From Tubulanus polymorphus (Eukaryota; Nemertea; Palaeonemertea; Tubulaniformes; Tubulanidae): a stretch of DNA of 64,000 bases. The position numbers and the translations under genes were made by a program. Positions 1 to 12,521 of the stretch are shown in pieces. Position 1 is the stretch's first letter. Every line of letters begins with the position of its first letter. Below the pieces are notes generated by a model that worked only from the letters and a program-made list of their open reading frames with translations, ran no database searches and had not been told where the DNA came from. Location of the stretch: the NCBI RefSeq assembly GCF_964204645.1, contig NC_134028.1:3632501-3696500 (forward strand). Direction: 5' to 3'.

Positions 1-367
1 TAAATGATGTTTACCATTGAAATACGGACACAACCTACGTGAAAAATGAGATCGAAATTCTATTCATTCATTGCATCATTCGCAGACAGCAAAATGAACG
101 CAGGGGTGTAGAGGTAGGCTGTATGTAGCACTACAGGCCCCGGCCTACACTGTAGCCAAGTTATAACTTTTAAAGCATGTTTAATTCAAATCTAGAAATT
201 TGCTGGATGAGTTGAAGTGACTTTATCAATTAACTTACCGACAATAATCGCAATTGAAGTGATATCAAAATAATAGATTGAGGCATGTCTTTCATATTTT
301 CGTGCTTACAACTTTATAAATCCCAACTACGACCCCGATACTTATTACAAACAGAATTTCATCGTAC

Positions 368-3300
368 CTGGCGAATAGTTTAAGGTCGTCGTTATTACTA
401 GCAGCCGGTACGGAAAGAATGGCTTGTCTCTTGATGACTGAAAGGTTTGATAGTAGATGCTCTTGATTACGACCGGACCACGCACTGGTAGTATTACCAG
501 CTGACAGTGATTCCGAGGAAGTTTGTGCGGCGAGAGCATTCAGACTCGCATGACTAGTCTCCGGGCTGCCGAGATCACTCGCTGAAAAATTCACAACAAT
601 CGATCAATTTACGATCACTCAAAATTTCTAGAAAGTATTGAGCAGGGTGGCCACTTTCCCCAATTTATGAATTCCCTGAGTTTTCCATGTTATAACATAA
701 ATTTCCTGAGTGAGTCTGCTGCGAATGCAGACATTTTAAAAATTCACAAATTTTACAATTCATTTATTTTCCATGAATTGGGTATTCATGAAAAAAAAAA
801 CCTGGCATAATCAAATTGCCAGAGTTTTTCAGGATAGTGGCTAAATTTGTCAAATTTCCCCGATTTTTTCGCTTTCCTTTTTTCCCCAGGTTTCCCAGGT
901 CAGCGGCCACCCTGTATTAGAAAATTCTATGCACGGTGATCCCTACCTGATCCGACATCTGACGAATAGCTCGAGCGTTTGAAGAAATCTAAACTGTCGT
1001 CGGAGGTTTGAGAAGTAGCGCGTGAATGATTGGATAAAGGTAACGGTACATTCAGATAGACGTACGTGTGAAGCTGCATCAGTAGCTGATGCTGTAACAA
1101 CCAAACTACCATACGTACATGCTCGACCTAAACAATAAATTGAAATGTTCCAAGCTCTGAAAAAATCTGCCATATTTTTGTCATATATCAGGGTGGCCAC
1201 ATTTCATACCATCCTGAGTTTTCCAGGATGTCTGTAAAACTTTATTTAAAGATATTTCTGATTCCCTAAGTTTTCTAGGTCAGTGGCCACCCTGTATATA
1301 GTCGTATAAACATGTCACAAACATCTGAGAGACTTAAGCAGAATCTACTGTACTATGAAAGCCGGTTAGATTGTGTATACCTGCTGTTGAGGGAGACCCA
1401 TGACATCTTTGTGTTCGCCATAAGGAGTTGGCAGGGAAAACTCCGATAAAAACGCCGGTAAAGACATCCCTGGAAACTCTTTCGTGAACTCTTCTACTCT
1501 ATCGGATGATCTGTAATCAATACATTACAGGAATGATAACCATTTGATGAAAACACTGAGTCTGTGTTGTAACAATTGTATAAAATCCCACAATAAGAGT
1601 GAAGTTTCCTCGAGCTGGTAGTTTATTACAATGTTCGACTATATCATAATATAGTCATTTTCAGGAATACTTAAATTACAACAAAATAATGAAGTACATA
1701 TCAAATCCAGAACCGAGAGAGAATTAATTCATACCTGATAAATTTTTTGTAACTTCGTGATGATGACAATTGGGTTGAGGATATAATTAAAACGTTGTAA
1801 CGAAGTACTCTCTCAAGGAATCATTTTGGGACCCTATTTTTTGTTCATGTTGTCAGTTTTCATATCATTGTTGCAGTAGAGGAACAAACAATGATTTTTG
1901 AACGAAACTCTACTTACAACATAGTGTCGGCGTTTGGAGAAAGCATGTAGACATTGCTCTCACAAAGCGGGTATATGATCATGGCTTTAGCCCAATACAT
2001 CAGATGACTGACGAGCTGAAACACCTGTCGGGATTAATTGCCTAGATTAGTAAATGGCAAACTTGAATACCGGTAGATAGTAAGTACATCTGGGTTCTAA
2101 TACCTGTGATAGAGCTAGGTCGGCATCCAATGCCAGTTGTTCAAGTTTTTTAACGGGTGAAGCAACGCGTATAAGCCTGACTAGAGCAGGACTGCTGTCT
2201 GGCGGCAACAAGTCTAAAAGCCGATTGTCCTCTTCTAGTAACAGAATTGCGTGGTACGGCCTTCAAATAAAAACATACCTGATGTAAGTTGTATAAAGAT
2301 CACTGGTAGACTAAACTTCTTAATCATAGAAATAGAAACAACTAATTGTTTGTATATAGATTTCTAAATTGAGCCCTAATAAGAGCCTTTGCTGGTAGTT
2401 TACTGACCGTAATCCAGATATACATTTCTGTATGGCCTCTGGCTGCAAATAGAAGTTATTTCATAGATGAGGGTCTGAAGACTACGTCGTATAGTTTAAT
2501 TCCATGGATATCTATGATTCACCTCTATTCTGTAACAGCGAGCGACTAACTTCTGATGCACTTTAAACGGCATACAATAATTGACTTCTATCCACTTATT
2601 GATTCTCAAAATCACAACTCCGGTCTGACACAAGCTTGAAAGAAATATTTTGGTTTTCAGATTAACTGCATATATCTCAGTAATTGGTATATTTCCATAT
2701 ATAAGCAGTGAACGTACTCTTGATAAATTCCCTTCATGTGTTTTGCCAGTTGTGACTTCTGCAAGATTTGTGGAAATGGTGAGACCATGCTATCTATAAA
2801 CGACAAACCAGTATTTCAATTCATACCTTGACCGGGGAAATAAAAACATAACAGTAGAATCTGTTTATCCCGAAGTCTTATCCCATAACGAAATACTCAC
2901 CCTCTGGCATAGTGGAAAGTTCATCTTGAATACTGATTATTTGGTTTTGTTGTCGGGTCATGTATCCACATCGGCGCTCCTCATGTCTCAGAGCTATTGC
3001 TAACTGTTTTGCCAATTCTTGATAGCAATGGATGATCGATTGAGTGGCGTTCGCCTAGAAACGAATAATTGAAAGATTTCACTGTTTAGACTGATAGACT
3101 GGTTACCTCTACAAAGCTCAGCTTAACCTATCAGTGCTGACTAATAAAATACCCTGAAGTGCTGGGGATAATTTCGAAATTCCTCCCAGTGTGTTGAATA
3201 ACAGGCAACTGCTATAATGCGTTTACATCATGTATCATTCAGTTAATAATGACAGGTGCTGCCATCTTTTCTATTTCATTAGAGTTAAAAACTGATTACC

Positions 3301-4244
3301 GTACATCAATACTACAGCGTAGTGCGGTGTACTAGCACAATCCATCGACGAGTTATACACCGAACCGGTCATTCTTATAACGCCAATCGAAGTCGCGAAA
3401 TACGATACGATTACAAACTTACACGCAAAGCGAAGGCGACATTAAATGAAATCATAGTCGGCAATTCACGTTTGGTCGACGTTTGAGAAGTTGAACCGCT
3501 GTGACTGTGCAGTAAAGACGGAAATCCGACGAAGCGAACTTCGTCAATTTTCATCTCTAACCGTTTGCCGCATAATTCCGATTTTACGGCCAACAAATTC
3601 GCCAGCGTTTTGTCGCAGTACCTTGAAAAGAAATCTCACATGGCCGAAAAAGAAGACAGATTTCGATTTAAAGGCGCGCAATATTTTCGAACAACTTACT
3701 GAACTAGAACTCCTCTTCGAATACAAGAGGGTTGTCGTTTTAAAGCGCTGCAATGAAGAAAATCGAGATTTCATTGAACAGTTCAGCGCAAGTTTGTAAG
3801 AATAATTTTTGGAAAATTTACCAGATGCCTACATCTGATACAAACCTGTACGCTTCAAAATCTTCAGGTATACGACTTGCATAAGGGTTCTTCTGAAGTG
3901 ATGCTAGAAATAAAGCGAAGCGCAGTCTAAGTAACCAGTCTGTGGTATAGTTTCATGATCATGAATCTATTCGCTATCCAATTAAAGCGTGAGGGTGGGC
4001 TTACCTATGAATTGATAATGTCAGTCCTGTGTGACCAACACAACAGGCTTATCCGTTGAAACTTACCCTTTACTTTCACTTCAGAGTCTTGAGGCGGTTC
4101 GGATGGATATCTAAACAGTAACCGGTCTCCTTTACTTCCCGATGAGACTAAAATAATCGCCAGCGGTCGACCTTCGTCGTAGAAATCAGATTCGCTTTCT
4201 TTTTTCTCATCATCATTATCACTGGACAGTTTTTGTGAAGACAT
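368..4244 (-). CDS. NPRL3: NPRL3, GATOR1 complex subunit (3' end outside window)
   Basis: Nitrogen permease regulator-like 3, a subunit of the GATOR1 GAP complex that restrains mTORC1 at the lysosome when amino acids are low. Exons on the minus strand: 4244-4067, 3903-3846, 3621-3423, 3054-2901, 2793-2718, 2634-2523, 2442-2408, 2260-2104, 2024-1918, 1510-1381, 1127-947 and 581-368. All have AG/GT borders and phases that join to one 533-codon frame. Recognisable family blocks are [17 protein letters not shown] near the N-terminus, [60 protein letters not shown] and [19 protein letters not shown]. The family is about 570 residues, so roughly the last 50 residues lie beyond position 1. The start is the ATG at 4244, which opens with an acidic, Ser-rich stretch. 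One exon is only 35 bp. Two small foldback elements sit in the last introns. Confidence 0.96.
643..914. repeat. Foldback (MITE-like) element in NPRL3 intron
   Basis: The ends are inverted: CAGGGTGGCCAC at the left and GTGGCCACCCTG at the right, with loosely mirrored interior (ATTCCCTGAGTTTTCC against CCCCAGGTTTCCCAGG). It lies wholly in the intron between exons 1127-947 and 581-368. The terminal motif looks like a non-autonomous DNA transposon; no transposase is present. Confidence 0.6.
1189..1294. repeat. Second copy of the CAGGGTGGCCAC foldback element
   Basis: A shorter member (106 bp) of the family at 643-914, with the same inverted termini and the same interior CCTGAGTTTTCCAGG-type arms. 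It lies in the next NPRL3 intron upstream in the gene. Confidence 0.6.
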
Positions 4245-6050
4245 TTTCTCCTACCACAACAGGATGAAATGCGAGCAGTAGTTTATATCATCATCTCTCT
4301 AAAAAATCCAAAAGTTGCTTGAATTGAAAGACGACAGACCAAATGATTTTTAAAAGACTGATTTTATGCTGTTGTTATTGTAGTAGTAAAATAGTAAGTA
4401 GGCCTACTCACAGGGGCTCGTATTTGAAGTTTTGGGGTGAACTGTAGGTTTAGATCATCCAATATCCAACCCAAGGTACTATATAGCATAGCCAGGCCCC
4501 CTATAAAAGAAAAGTACCTTGCCGATATTGGATGATCTAAGCCCAGGCTATGTGTGTGGCACTACACTACAGTTCACCCAGCCAAACTTCACAAATGACT
4601 TGTAGTGAGTTACCTATTATCGTTGGTAGAAGGTTTTATAATCGGATGGGCTTATATCATACTGAGGTTTGTGAAAATAGTTCTACGTTCAGTACCTGTG
4701 TATTGGACGACGGTTTTGGTCGGTATTTAAAACCACCGTCTCACGTTATACCCGTCAGGTGCTGCCGCTATGCTCAAGATTAGCGGAATTTTCGAACACT
4801 AAGCATAAACTGACTTTGGCAGTCAACGGTTGGTAATTCTCAAATCCTTTGGCTTTGCTCGGCCTGCGCAAAAACAATTTTCCGGCGTAGTAGATTTTCG
4901 TGTACTTCAAACTTAAAAAATTATTTATGTCAATTTCGGGGAAAACCGCATTATTAGAAATAAAGCTAAAAGAAGTTTTCATCAATAAATGTTTACGTTT
5001 TTATTCTTGATTTCAATAGGACATGCGTATTGTAATAATAATATAAGGCTGCAACTCACCCTGGTAAAACAATAGACCTATACTTGATTCTCATCAGAAG
5101 TTGTGAAAATATGAGTCATTGAAGAGGGACTGTTGTAATATTCTATACCGATGCCGTACGAAATATTCCAAAAGCTCTATTATGATGGTGAAGACTTGTG
5201 TTGGCGTGAATTTTTACCGGCTGATATCGGTCGGTATAGTTTATAAATTATTCTAAAATCTAAGAAAAAAAAAACAGGCGGCGGCTATAAATTAGAAGGG
5301 AGTGCGCTGTTGCATGGGAATCAAGTAATTTATTTTTATGGCCTTATCAAAGCTCCACTATATAGGCCTATTATTGTTCAGCTGGCTGCTGGCGCGTTTT
5401 CAACCCGGCAGTAGAACCTTTTCATTCAACTTCTATAAACTCTCAATGTAAATCCATTCAACAATAGAGACACAATTGCGGCTTTTCAGAGTTGTTGATA
5501 TCATTCATATACGCGCTATTGAATACGTCACCGGCTGACCACGGTGGACACAAGCATAGGCCATTCACCTCTGCACACTCACACTGTGAACATGCTACCG
5601 TGGATTCTCCTCCTGGCGATTTTCGCTGCGCTCCCGCTCCTGCTCCTGTTCCTGCTTCCTGAGGAACGACGTCTTTATGTTTTATGTGTTACTGTTCGTC
5701 TCCGTACTGTCCTGTACTGTTCCGTGTTTGTTAATCCGTTCTATTTTTCAGGGTGTAATCCGTTTTATTTTTCAGGGCCGATTTCTCTGTCGAATTTCAA
5801 CGTTTGCTGGAACAAAACTAATGTCCGAAAGCGTCGGCTCTCCTTCACCGTCACATGTCGAGGATGTCAGACAAAGAGTCGGTCAGGAAATGGCTGCCCT
5901 GTACATGCCCTCATGCCGAACACGAAAACCAGGATGACGAGGCCTCACTCTCCCCACGTATCAACAGAGTGTGCTTGGTGACGTCAATGACGGGCAAGTC
6001 AGTCGGATTGCACAGGTTAAAAGTGGAGTGGTAAAGCTGGACTGTCTACT
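4245..6050. other. Intergenic DNA upstream of NPRL3, no gene recognised
   Basis: Contains the NPRL3 5' flank, the foldback at 4425-4592, and near 5590-5670 a pyrimidine-rich stretch that translates as a hydrophobic run but lacks any family signature. Around 5740-5780 a short unit of about 17 bp (ccgttctatttttcaggg) is repeated. No open frame here shows splice-phase or domain support. Confidence 0.5.
4425..4592. repeat. Inverted repeat, likely MITE
   Basis: GGGGTGAACTGTAG at the left is mirrored by CTACAGTTCACCCAG at the right. Inside, TAGATCATCCAATATC mirrors GATATTGGATGATCTA. The whole can fold as a hairpin of roughly 165 bp, typical of a non-autonomous DNA transposon. Confidence 0.6.
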
Positions 6051-6051
6051 A

Positions 6052-6360
6052 GTATTCATTGATTCCTTTTCAGGAATTGCTTCGGACAAAGATTTAGTCT
6101 TGTCTTCCTTTGCGTTCTAGCATTCATTGATTCCTTTTAAGGGATTGCTTCGGGCAGGGATTAATTTCCCTGTCTTCCTTTGCGTGCTAGGATTCATTGA
6201 TTCACTGCGGGATCGCTTGCGTGCTAGCATTCATTGATTCCTTTTAAGGGATTGCTTCGGGCAGGGATTAATTTCCCTGTCTTCCTTTGAGTGTTAGTAT
6301 TCATTGATTCCGCGTGGGTTGCTTCGGGCAGGGCTAAGTCTTGTCTTCCTTTGGGTGCTA
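6052..6360. repeat. Minisatellite, unit about 65-70 bp
   Basis: At least four imperfect copies of a unit starting CATTCATTGATTCC, continuing GGATTGCTTCGGGCAGGG and ending TGTCTTCCTTTGCGTGCTAG. One copy is truncated in the middle (about 6190-6235). Confidence 0.75.
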
Positions 6361-6527
6361 GTGCGGGCAATCCGGTTGCGCTGCCCTATTTTTGGCTTGG
6401 GTAATTTGATAGGTTTGTCAGTTACTGACGTCACCCAGCACACCCTGTCAGTAAATGGTGAAAGTAAGACGTCGTCATCCTGGTTTTTGCGTTCTGTGTG
6501 AGGGCGTGTAGAGGGCAGCATATTCCT

Positions 6528-6765
6528 TGTGATTAACCTTGTGATATAGATATCCAAAATCTAGATGTTTTGAAATAGGCAGAAAAATAAGTTCAGCTTG
6601 TGATATAGATACCCAAAATCTCGATGTAATAAATTAGGCAGGAAATAAAATTAACCTTGTAATACAGATATCCAAAATCTAGATGTATTGAAATAGGCAG
6701 AAAAAAAATTAATCTTGTAATATAGATATCCAATATCTCGATATTCAAATAGGCAGAGAAATTTT
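6528..6765. repeat. Tandem repeat, four units of about 65 bp
   Basis: Four diverged copies of a unit built on CTTGTGATATAGATATCCAA, AATCTAGATGT and AAATAGGCAGAAA. It lies immediately upstream of the duplicated-exon locus and may be part of its first exon or promoter. Confidence 0.7.
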
Positions 6766-7001
6766 TAATTATGTGCTTGGATTTAAAGAAAAAAAATTCT
6801 GTAAACTCGACCGCCGATCACACAACTATATCTGTACTTCGATTTCCGATTTTGAAAAAACTTAACACGGAGAAAACAACCAAAAAAATTAAAATTAGAC
6901 AAAATTATCTACGACCTTGTAAACTTTCGGACTATTTACACTGAAAAAACGACAAAAAATATGTAAAATTAGACGCCCAACTTAGGAGACCCTTGCCGAT
7001 A

Positions 7002-8850
7002 ATGAACCCAGCAATCATAAAGGTAACTTAATATATATGGAATTATTGCGATAAATTCTAAATAAGATATTTTGTCATTACAGGATATCTTCTTTTAATC
7101 ATTGCAGCTAAATTTCAACTACAAGAAAAAACCCAGCTTGAGATCAACTACTCGTCATCAAAATCAACCAACTGGAACAGCAAACAGCAGGCCCATTAGA
7201 ATCAAACTCATCAACCAATCATCCATGCAGATAATGAACCAAGCAATCATAAAAGGTAACTTAATATGGATGGCATTATTTCGATTAATTCTAAATGAAA
7301 TCTTTTATCATTGTAAACTTGAAATGTAAGTTGATTTTGTATGGAAATAATTATGATGAATTCTAAATGAAATAATTTGTCATAACAGGATATCTTCTTT
7401 TAATCATTGCAGCTAAATTTCAACTATAAGAAAAACCCAGCTCGAGATCAACTACTCGTCCAAAATCGACCAACTGGAACAGTGCATAGCCAACTAGAAT
7501 CAAACTCATTAACCAACAAACTTAGATGATCCATCCTGATTATGAACCAAGCAATCATAAAAGGTAACTTGATATACATGGAATTATTTCGATTAATTCT
7601 AAATAAAATATTTTGTCATTACTGGATATCTTTGTTTACTCTTCAGCTAAATCCTATCTTTATGAAACTACCCATCTTTAAATCAACTACTCATCAAGAA
7701 TCTACAGATTAGCTCAGCCCATAAAACAATCCAAGCTTGAATTAACGCATTAACGGACTTAGAACATCAACCAATTCATCAACCAACCTACTAATAAGAT
7801 CATCTCTGATAATGAACCCAGCACTCGTGAAAGGTAACTTGATATACATTATTCTAAATTCTAAATGTAATGATTTTTGATACCGGGAAATAATCTTTGA
7901 ATCATTGCAGCTAAGTTTCAACTATAAGAAAAAGTCCAGCTTGAGATCAACTACTCGTCCAAAATCTACAAATTGGAACAGGGCACAGGAGAGGCCAGAA
8001 CTGAAGCCAGCAAACTCAGGTAAGTTGATATACATGGAAATTACCGGTATGTAGAAATTTCAGACCTCTATGAATATGATTTAATAAGTGACTATCATCA
8101 AAATCTATTTACTGGTCCACATGGCTGATCTTTTATCTTTAAACTTTTATCTTCGCTAGTGTTAAAAAGTGATGAACTAGTCCTACTACTGCAATCAATT
8201 ATTGGGGTTTAAATCGGCATTTGACGTCAATGAATTTTACTTTGTGAAAAACACGCTGTCTTGTAGTTTGAAATGACATGTAAATCATGTTAAATCTCTC
8301 TGAAATGTTTTGCTTTCTTCACTTTGTTCACTCAGCCAAACTACATCTCGGAAATTATGGTCTGAAGAAGACACTCACAAGTAGATGAATACTGATTGAC
8401 CCATTTGCTGATGAAAACTGCAGAAGCCCAGTTGATAAGTTGAGGAGCCAGCGACGGATTAATCACTCAACGATGGATTCTTCTACAATTGATGTTTGAT
8501 TTCTATAAAACATTTTATCAGGAGCAGCAGAGAAAAAAGTGTATCTTATAAACACTAATGTTAATGGATTATCTTATCAACACTGATTCAGGATAAACAC
8601 TGTTTTAGAAGCAGCAAAGACAATAGTGTATCTTATCAATTGAGGAGCAGCATAAACAATAGTGCATCTTATAAACACTGAGATCCAGCTGGAGCGGCGA
8701 AGACAATAGCAAACTTCTGTAGTAAAGTATTGATTCTTTTTACATGTAACCCTTTTTCGAACCAGTCTGATGGATAATATAGTCTTTTCGAGGAAACTAT
8801 TTTATAATGTGTTATGCAATGTGAGAGTAATAAAAGCTAAGCTCCATTAA
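7002..8850 (+). ncRNA. Putative spliced non-coding transcript with tandemly duplicated exons
   Basis: Several repeat units each carry a polypyrimidine acceptor (ATCATTGCAG before CTAAATTTCAAC) and a donor (AATCATAAAAG before GTAACTT). Deduced internal exons are 7108-7255, 7413-7563, 7647-7833 and 7911-8019. A donor at 7022 precedes them. A terminal exon starts at 8336 and has AATAAA at 8829-8834. Exon 7108-7255 is open in one frame, but the next exon has stops in the joined phase, so a protein is unlikely. The terminal exon has its own degenerate repeats (GAGCAGCA...AGTGTATCTTAT). I found no snoRNA boxes in the introns. Alternative: a transposon array that merely keeps splice-like borders. 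Confidence 0.4.
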
Positions 8851-8859
8851 TTCAAATAT

Positions 8860-11800
8860 TGGTCTTCGATCCTTGGTTGATAGATAAGTCAAGTTAGGTT
8901 AGTCACTAGGGGTAAATGTTGGCGTCGAGAGCCTAGTTTGGACTCGTAGGTCTGTTGAGTTAACACCTAAACTGAGATATAGTTTCAACATGTTATTGTG
9001 AGTTTTATCTTTGTGCTTACCGTAGTTAAGCATAGTCAACAGTGGCTATGCCCCTGTCTGGCTTTGCCCTAGATATCACATAGTTAGGAAACATAGAACA
9101 TAGCGTTAATGATTCAAATGAATGGCCAGTGTTCTATACAAATAAGTATTTGCGGAATTGTAGATGTATTAATTTGATGGCATTTTATGATATTTCTTCA
9201 AAGGCCCATGTAACTCATTTGACAAATGAATCGTATATGTCAATTTTCACATCGAGTTTTAACTTTGAGCCTCCATCAATCTGTTTGATGATCATAGCTT
9301 AGTATTTGAAAACAAAAGCTTCATCTAAAAGGAGACCATTATTTACATTTGAGAGGTAAAGCTAGGAATAACAAGGCATAAAGTTATAGCTAGGACTAAT
9401 TTTTAACGTTTTAACATTGTTTATAGCTGTTTGAACTTCTTTTATTGTAATATGTAAATCCATATCACGAGATGGCTCTCGTGAATAATCTCTTAGCTTC
9501 AAATCGGGTGTATAATGATTATTAAGGAGTGGCAGTGAATCGGTAGCGCTTTTTTAGAATGGGCCCAGAACTTTACAGTGAAAAAATGCCTGCAGTTGTA
9601 AATAGAGGAGTATAAATAATACATAATACAAAATACAAGTACATAAATTAATAAAGAATCAAATAAATAAAATAACCAATAAATAATAAATAGTAAATGA
9701 TACAAAATACAAGCACATAAATAGATAGATGATATAAGAAATAGATAAAAATAATAAACAACAATACAAACAAACAACAAATTAATATTCTATTTACATG
9801 AAAAGGCATTTTTTCAAATATTTACCAACAAGGTTCTTCAATTGAACAACCTTCCCTAAGTATGCAGAAAATCCGAGATCTTTTCTGTTGTTGTTTTAAG
9901 CATTCTATCGGACTGTTGTTGTAATGAACAAAACAAATAACCATAAACCTTAACTAAATCGAACACACTTAAAAAAATAACTGATATGATAGAATGCTTT
10001 GAATAACTGTGATGAAAGATCGACCGTCCTTTTAACGAGCTGCGCTCAATCACTGCTGTGACCGTTGATTGTTATACTGGGGTAGACTTACTATCTAAGA
10101 TCTGGTACAAACATTTTTCTTTTAAGAAAGAATGTAAAACAGCTATAAACGTAAGTTATTGATGTTGTTGATTAGTTACCGATTGTATAATTATGTTGAT
10201 GTTTTCAAAGCTGCCAGAAAAAAGGTCAGAATACTTAGTATTTAATGTCAAGGTGTTTGGACATCAAGACAAGGCAAAGTCGGTAAAATTCTAGTTCTCT
10301 AGTGAAAGTAATGATTAGTTGACACTAAGATTTCTAGAGTGAATCTGTATGTTTTATCTCTAAATTTAATGCTTTATGTTGGAGACTGTTATTGTAAAAC
10401 AGTCTGCATATTTGGAAATCAGGAACTTGCATCATGATTCCTCGAATAAGATATTATTGTTGTGTGAATAAAACGATATACATTTTCATCATTCGTGTTG
10501 AAACTTTCCAGTTTTTAAGTTTTATAGCAACAATTCCACTGTGGTGCTTTTCGGTGTTTCATAAAATACTGATTTAATTAAGGCCTTGTCAAAAATAGCA
10601 GGAGCATAGAATAGAAGGAGCAGTTTCTTTATAGGCTAACTTGAGGATACAGTGCTAGTTTTGATTATCGGTTTAACCGCGTCTTGGGCCTGTAATATCT
10701 GGGCAAGAAGAATTTCTGATTTTTATAGTATTATCAAGTTGAATAATACAATTTTAGTTACTGAATACCGTAGCTTTGTCAGTCAAAACATATTTATATG
10801 AAGATACTTGATTAATCTTAGATTATCACAAAGAAAAACCTTAAAAACCTTAGTAAAATAATGTTAATGAAAATTAAATCAAAGACTGTTTTGTTAATCG
10901 AGTCTGAATTTGTGTTTTTATCTCCGGTTTTAATGTTTTTATGTTGGAGACTTTTTTTGAAGAAATACAGGTCACGTTTTTTGTAAATGACTGCGGCACT
11001 TCCTTGAGGACATAAATACCGCTGTCATTTAGGTACCGGGTATGATTGTTGTTGTGGGGATAAAACGACATGTTCATGTCGATCGTTCATAAAACACTGA
11101 TTTATTAAGGTCCTATCCAATAAAGTTGAGCTTCAAAAGTTGACATGATAGATTCATATTTCATGAAAAAGTGTCGGTTATGTTGACCTCATGAATCGTC
11201 AAATTCATGATCTTTCAGACTAGTCCCAATTTTCGGTGTTTTATGCATCAAAGTTTACAATTCTTTGTGTATATTTTTTATTTTCCTATTGATGCAAATT
11301 GTATGAATCAGTAGTAGTGGAGATGTATCGTAGATAAAGACTTCAAAATACCTTACATGTAACTTTTGTGGTTTTTAAGTTAGTACAATTTCATACATAG
11401 TAATAGAAATAAATTACTATGGAAATTTGAGAAAATAAGCTAAAAGATAATAATTTGTTATATCGGAAATTAAAATGTAAATCAGATTGATTATTTAATC
11501 CTACGCTTTCCAGAGTATTTGGCCAGGTTTATCTCTGGTTTTAGTGCGGGGGCCATGGACTATAGAGTCCATGGTTGGGCCATAGACTTTTTTGTTTTAG
11601 AATCTATGGTTGTACCATGGGCGTATAAACTCTCGTTTATAGTTTATACGCCTATGGTGGTTGGACTAGTTGTTTTTTGAAAGTCCACGTGTTTGAGGAG
11701 CTTACATTATAATTCCTCGAGCACTCTTGGCATTTTGTATAATTGTTGTATGAGAATAAATATGATTGATTTTGAAATTTGTCATTCCTTAATTAAGTGT

Positions 11801-12521
11801 AACTAAAACAAAGCACTACTAAAAACGAAGATTATATGCACTCGAGAAAACCAACCAATTTACGTTTCATATGCGTTTGTTTATATCTTGTATTGCCTAC
11901 ACTCATTGACAGAGGTTGCTGAATACGCAGATAGCGCCCGATGTGTTGATTTCTAATGCTGAGAGCGTAGGTCTTCGTTTTAGTCATGCATATTTCTAAT
12001 ATCGCAAAGTGCATAGGTCTTCGTTTTAGTGGCGCATAGTTTTAGTAACACCCCCGTTTCACTGCCTTCCTATAAAATTCACTGCTTTTCACGGCTGGCC
12101 CGTGAATCATTTATGAACCCTGACAGTTGAATCAGTTGCAGTTTCCTGAAAAACTTTACCACACACGAGGTGCGCTTTTCATATACACGCACAGGTCACA
12201 TTGTAGCGAGTCTTGTGGCGAGCACGTGTGTGAAGCACGGCCGAATATAGTCAAAGCGCATATTCTTCCTAAACAAAATGTAATTCCAATGACAAATTGA
12301 CAAAAAAAGTGAAAGTCCATAATAAGGTTTCAACATCAGCACATTTTTATTTCTGAACAAAACATCTTTCTGACACTATAGAGTGATATGGACAACCTGG
12401 CTTTTGTTTTGACCTAAAGTTTGCCATACTCGGCGAGCTGACTGAGACCTGCTACAACTGGTTGAAGAGATCTTGGTTGCCTCGCGCTCGGGAGAATCAA
12501 CCTTTAAAAATGAAATGTCTC
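8860..12521. other. Intergenic, AT-rich, no gene recognised
   Basis: Holds an A/T low-complexity block (about 9600-9780, AAATAAATA-type) and three related repeats (10290-11780, listed separately). Around 11560-11660 are short palindromes (GGGCGTATAAACTCTCGTTT with its mirror, and CCATGGACTATAGAGTCCATGG). No supported coding exon. Confidence 0.5.
10290..11780 (+). repeat. Three diverged copies of a 200-270 bp unit
   Basis: Copies lie at about 10320-10500, 10895-11095 and 11510-11785. Each has TTTATCTCTGGTTTTA(AT) near the left, TATGTTGGAGACT in the first two, a CCTCGA/CTTGAGGA block, then TTGTTGT followed by GAATAAA or GATAAAA. The shared right end resembles a polyadenylation region, so these may be duplicated 3' ends or a dispersed repeat. 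Confidence 0.5.

Noticed and set aside
3491-3799. 102-codon open frame on the plus strand opposite NPRL3
   Set aside because: It overlaps NPRL3 exon 3621-3423 in antisense and has no family signature; a shadow frame.
5544-5981. 145-codon open frame with a hydrophobic N-terminus
   Set aside because: The hydrophobic run comes from pyrimidine-rich sequence, the rest includes repeated units, and no splice sites or homology support it.
9499-9780. 93-codon minus-strand frame rich in Tyr, Leu and Ile
   Set aside because: Translation of A/T low-complexity sequence.
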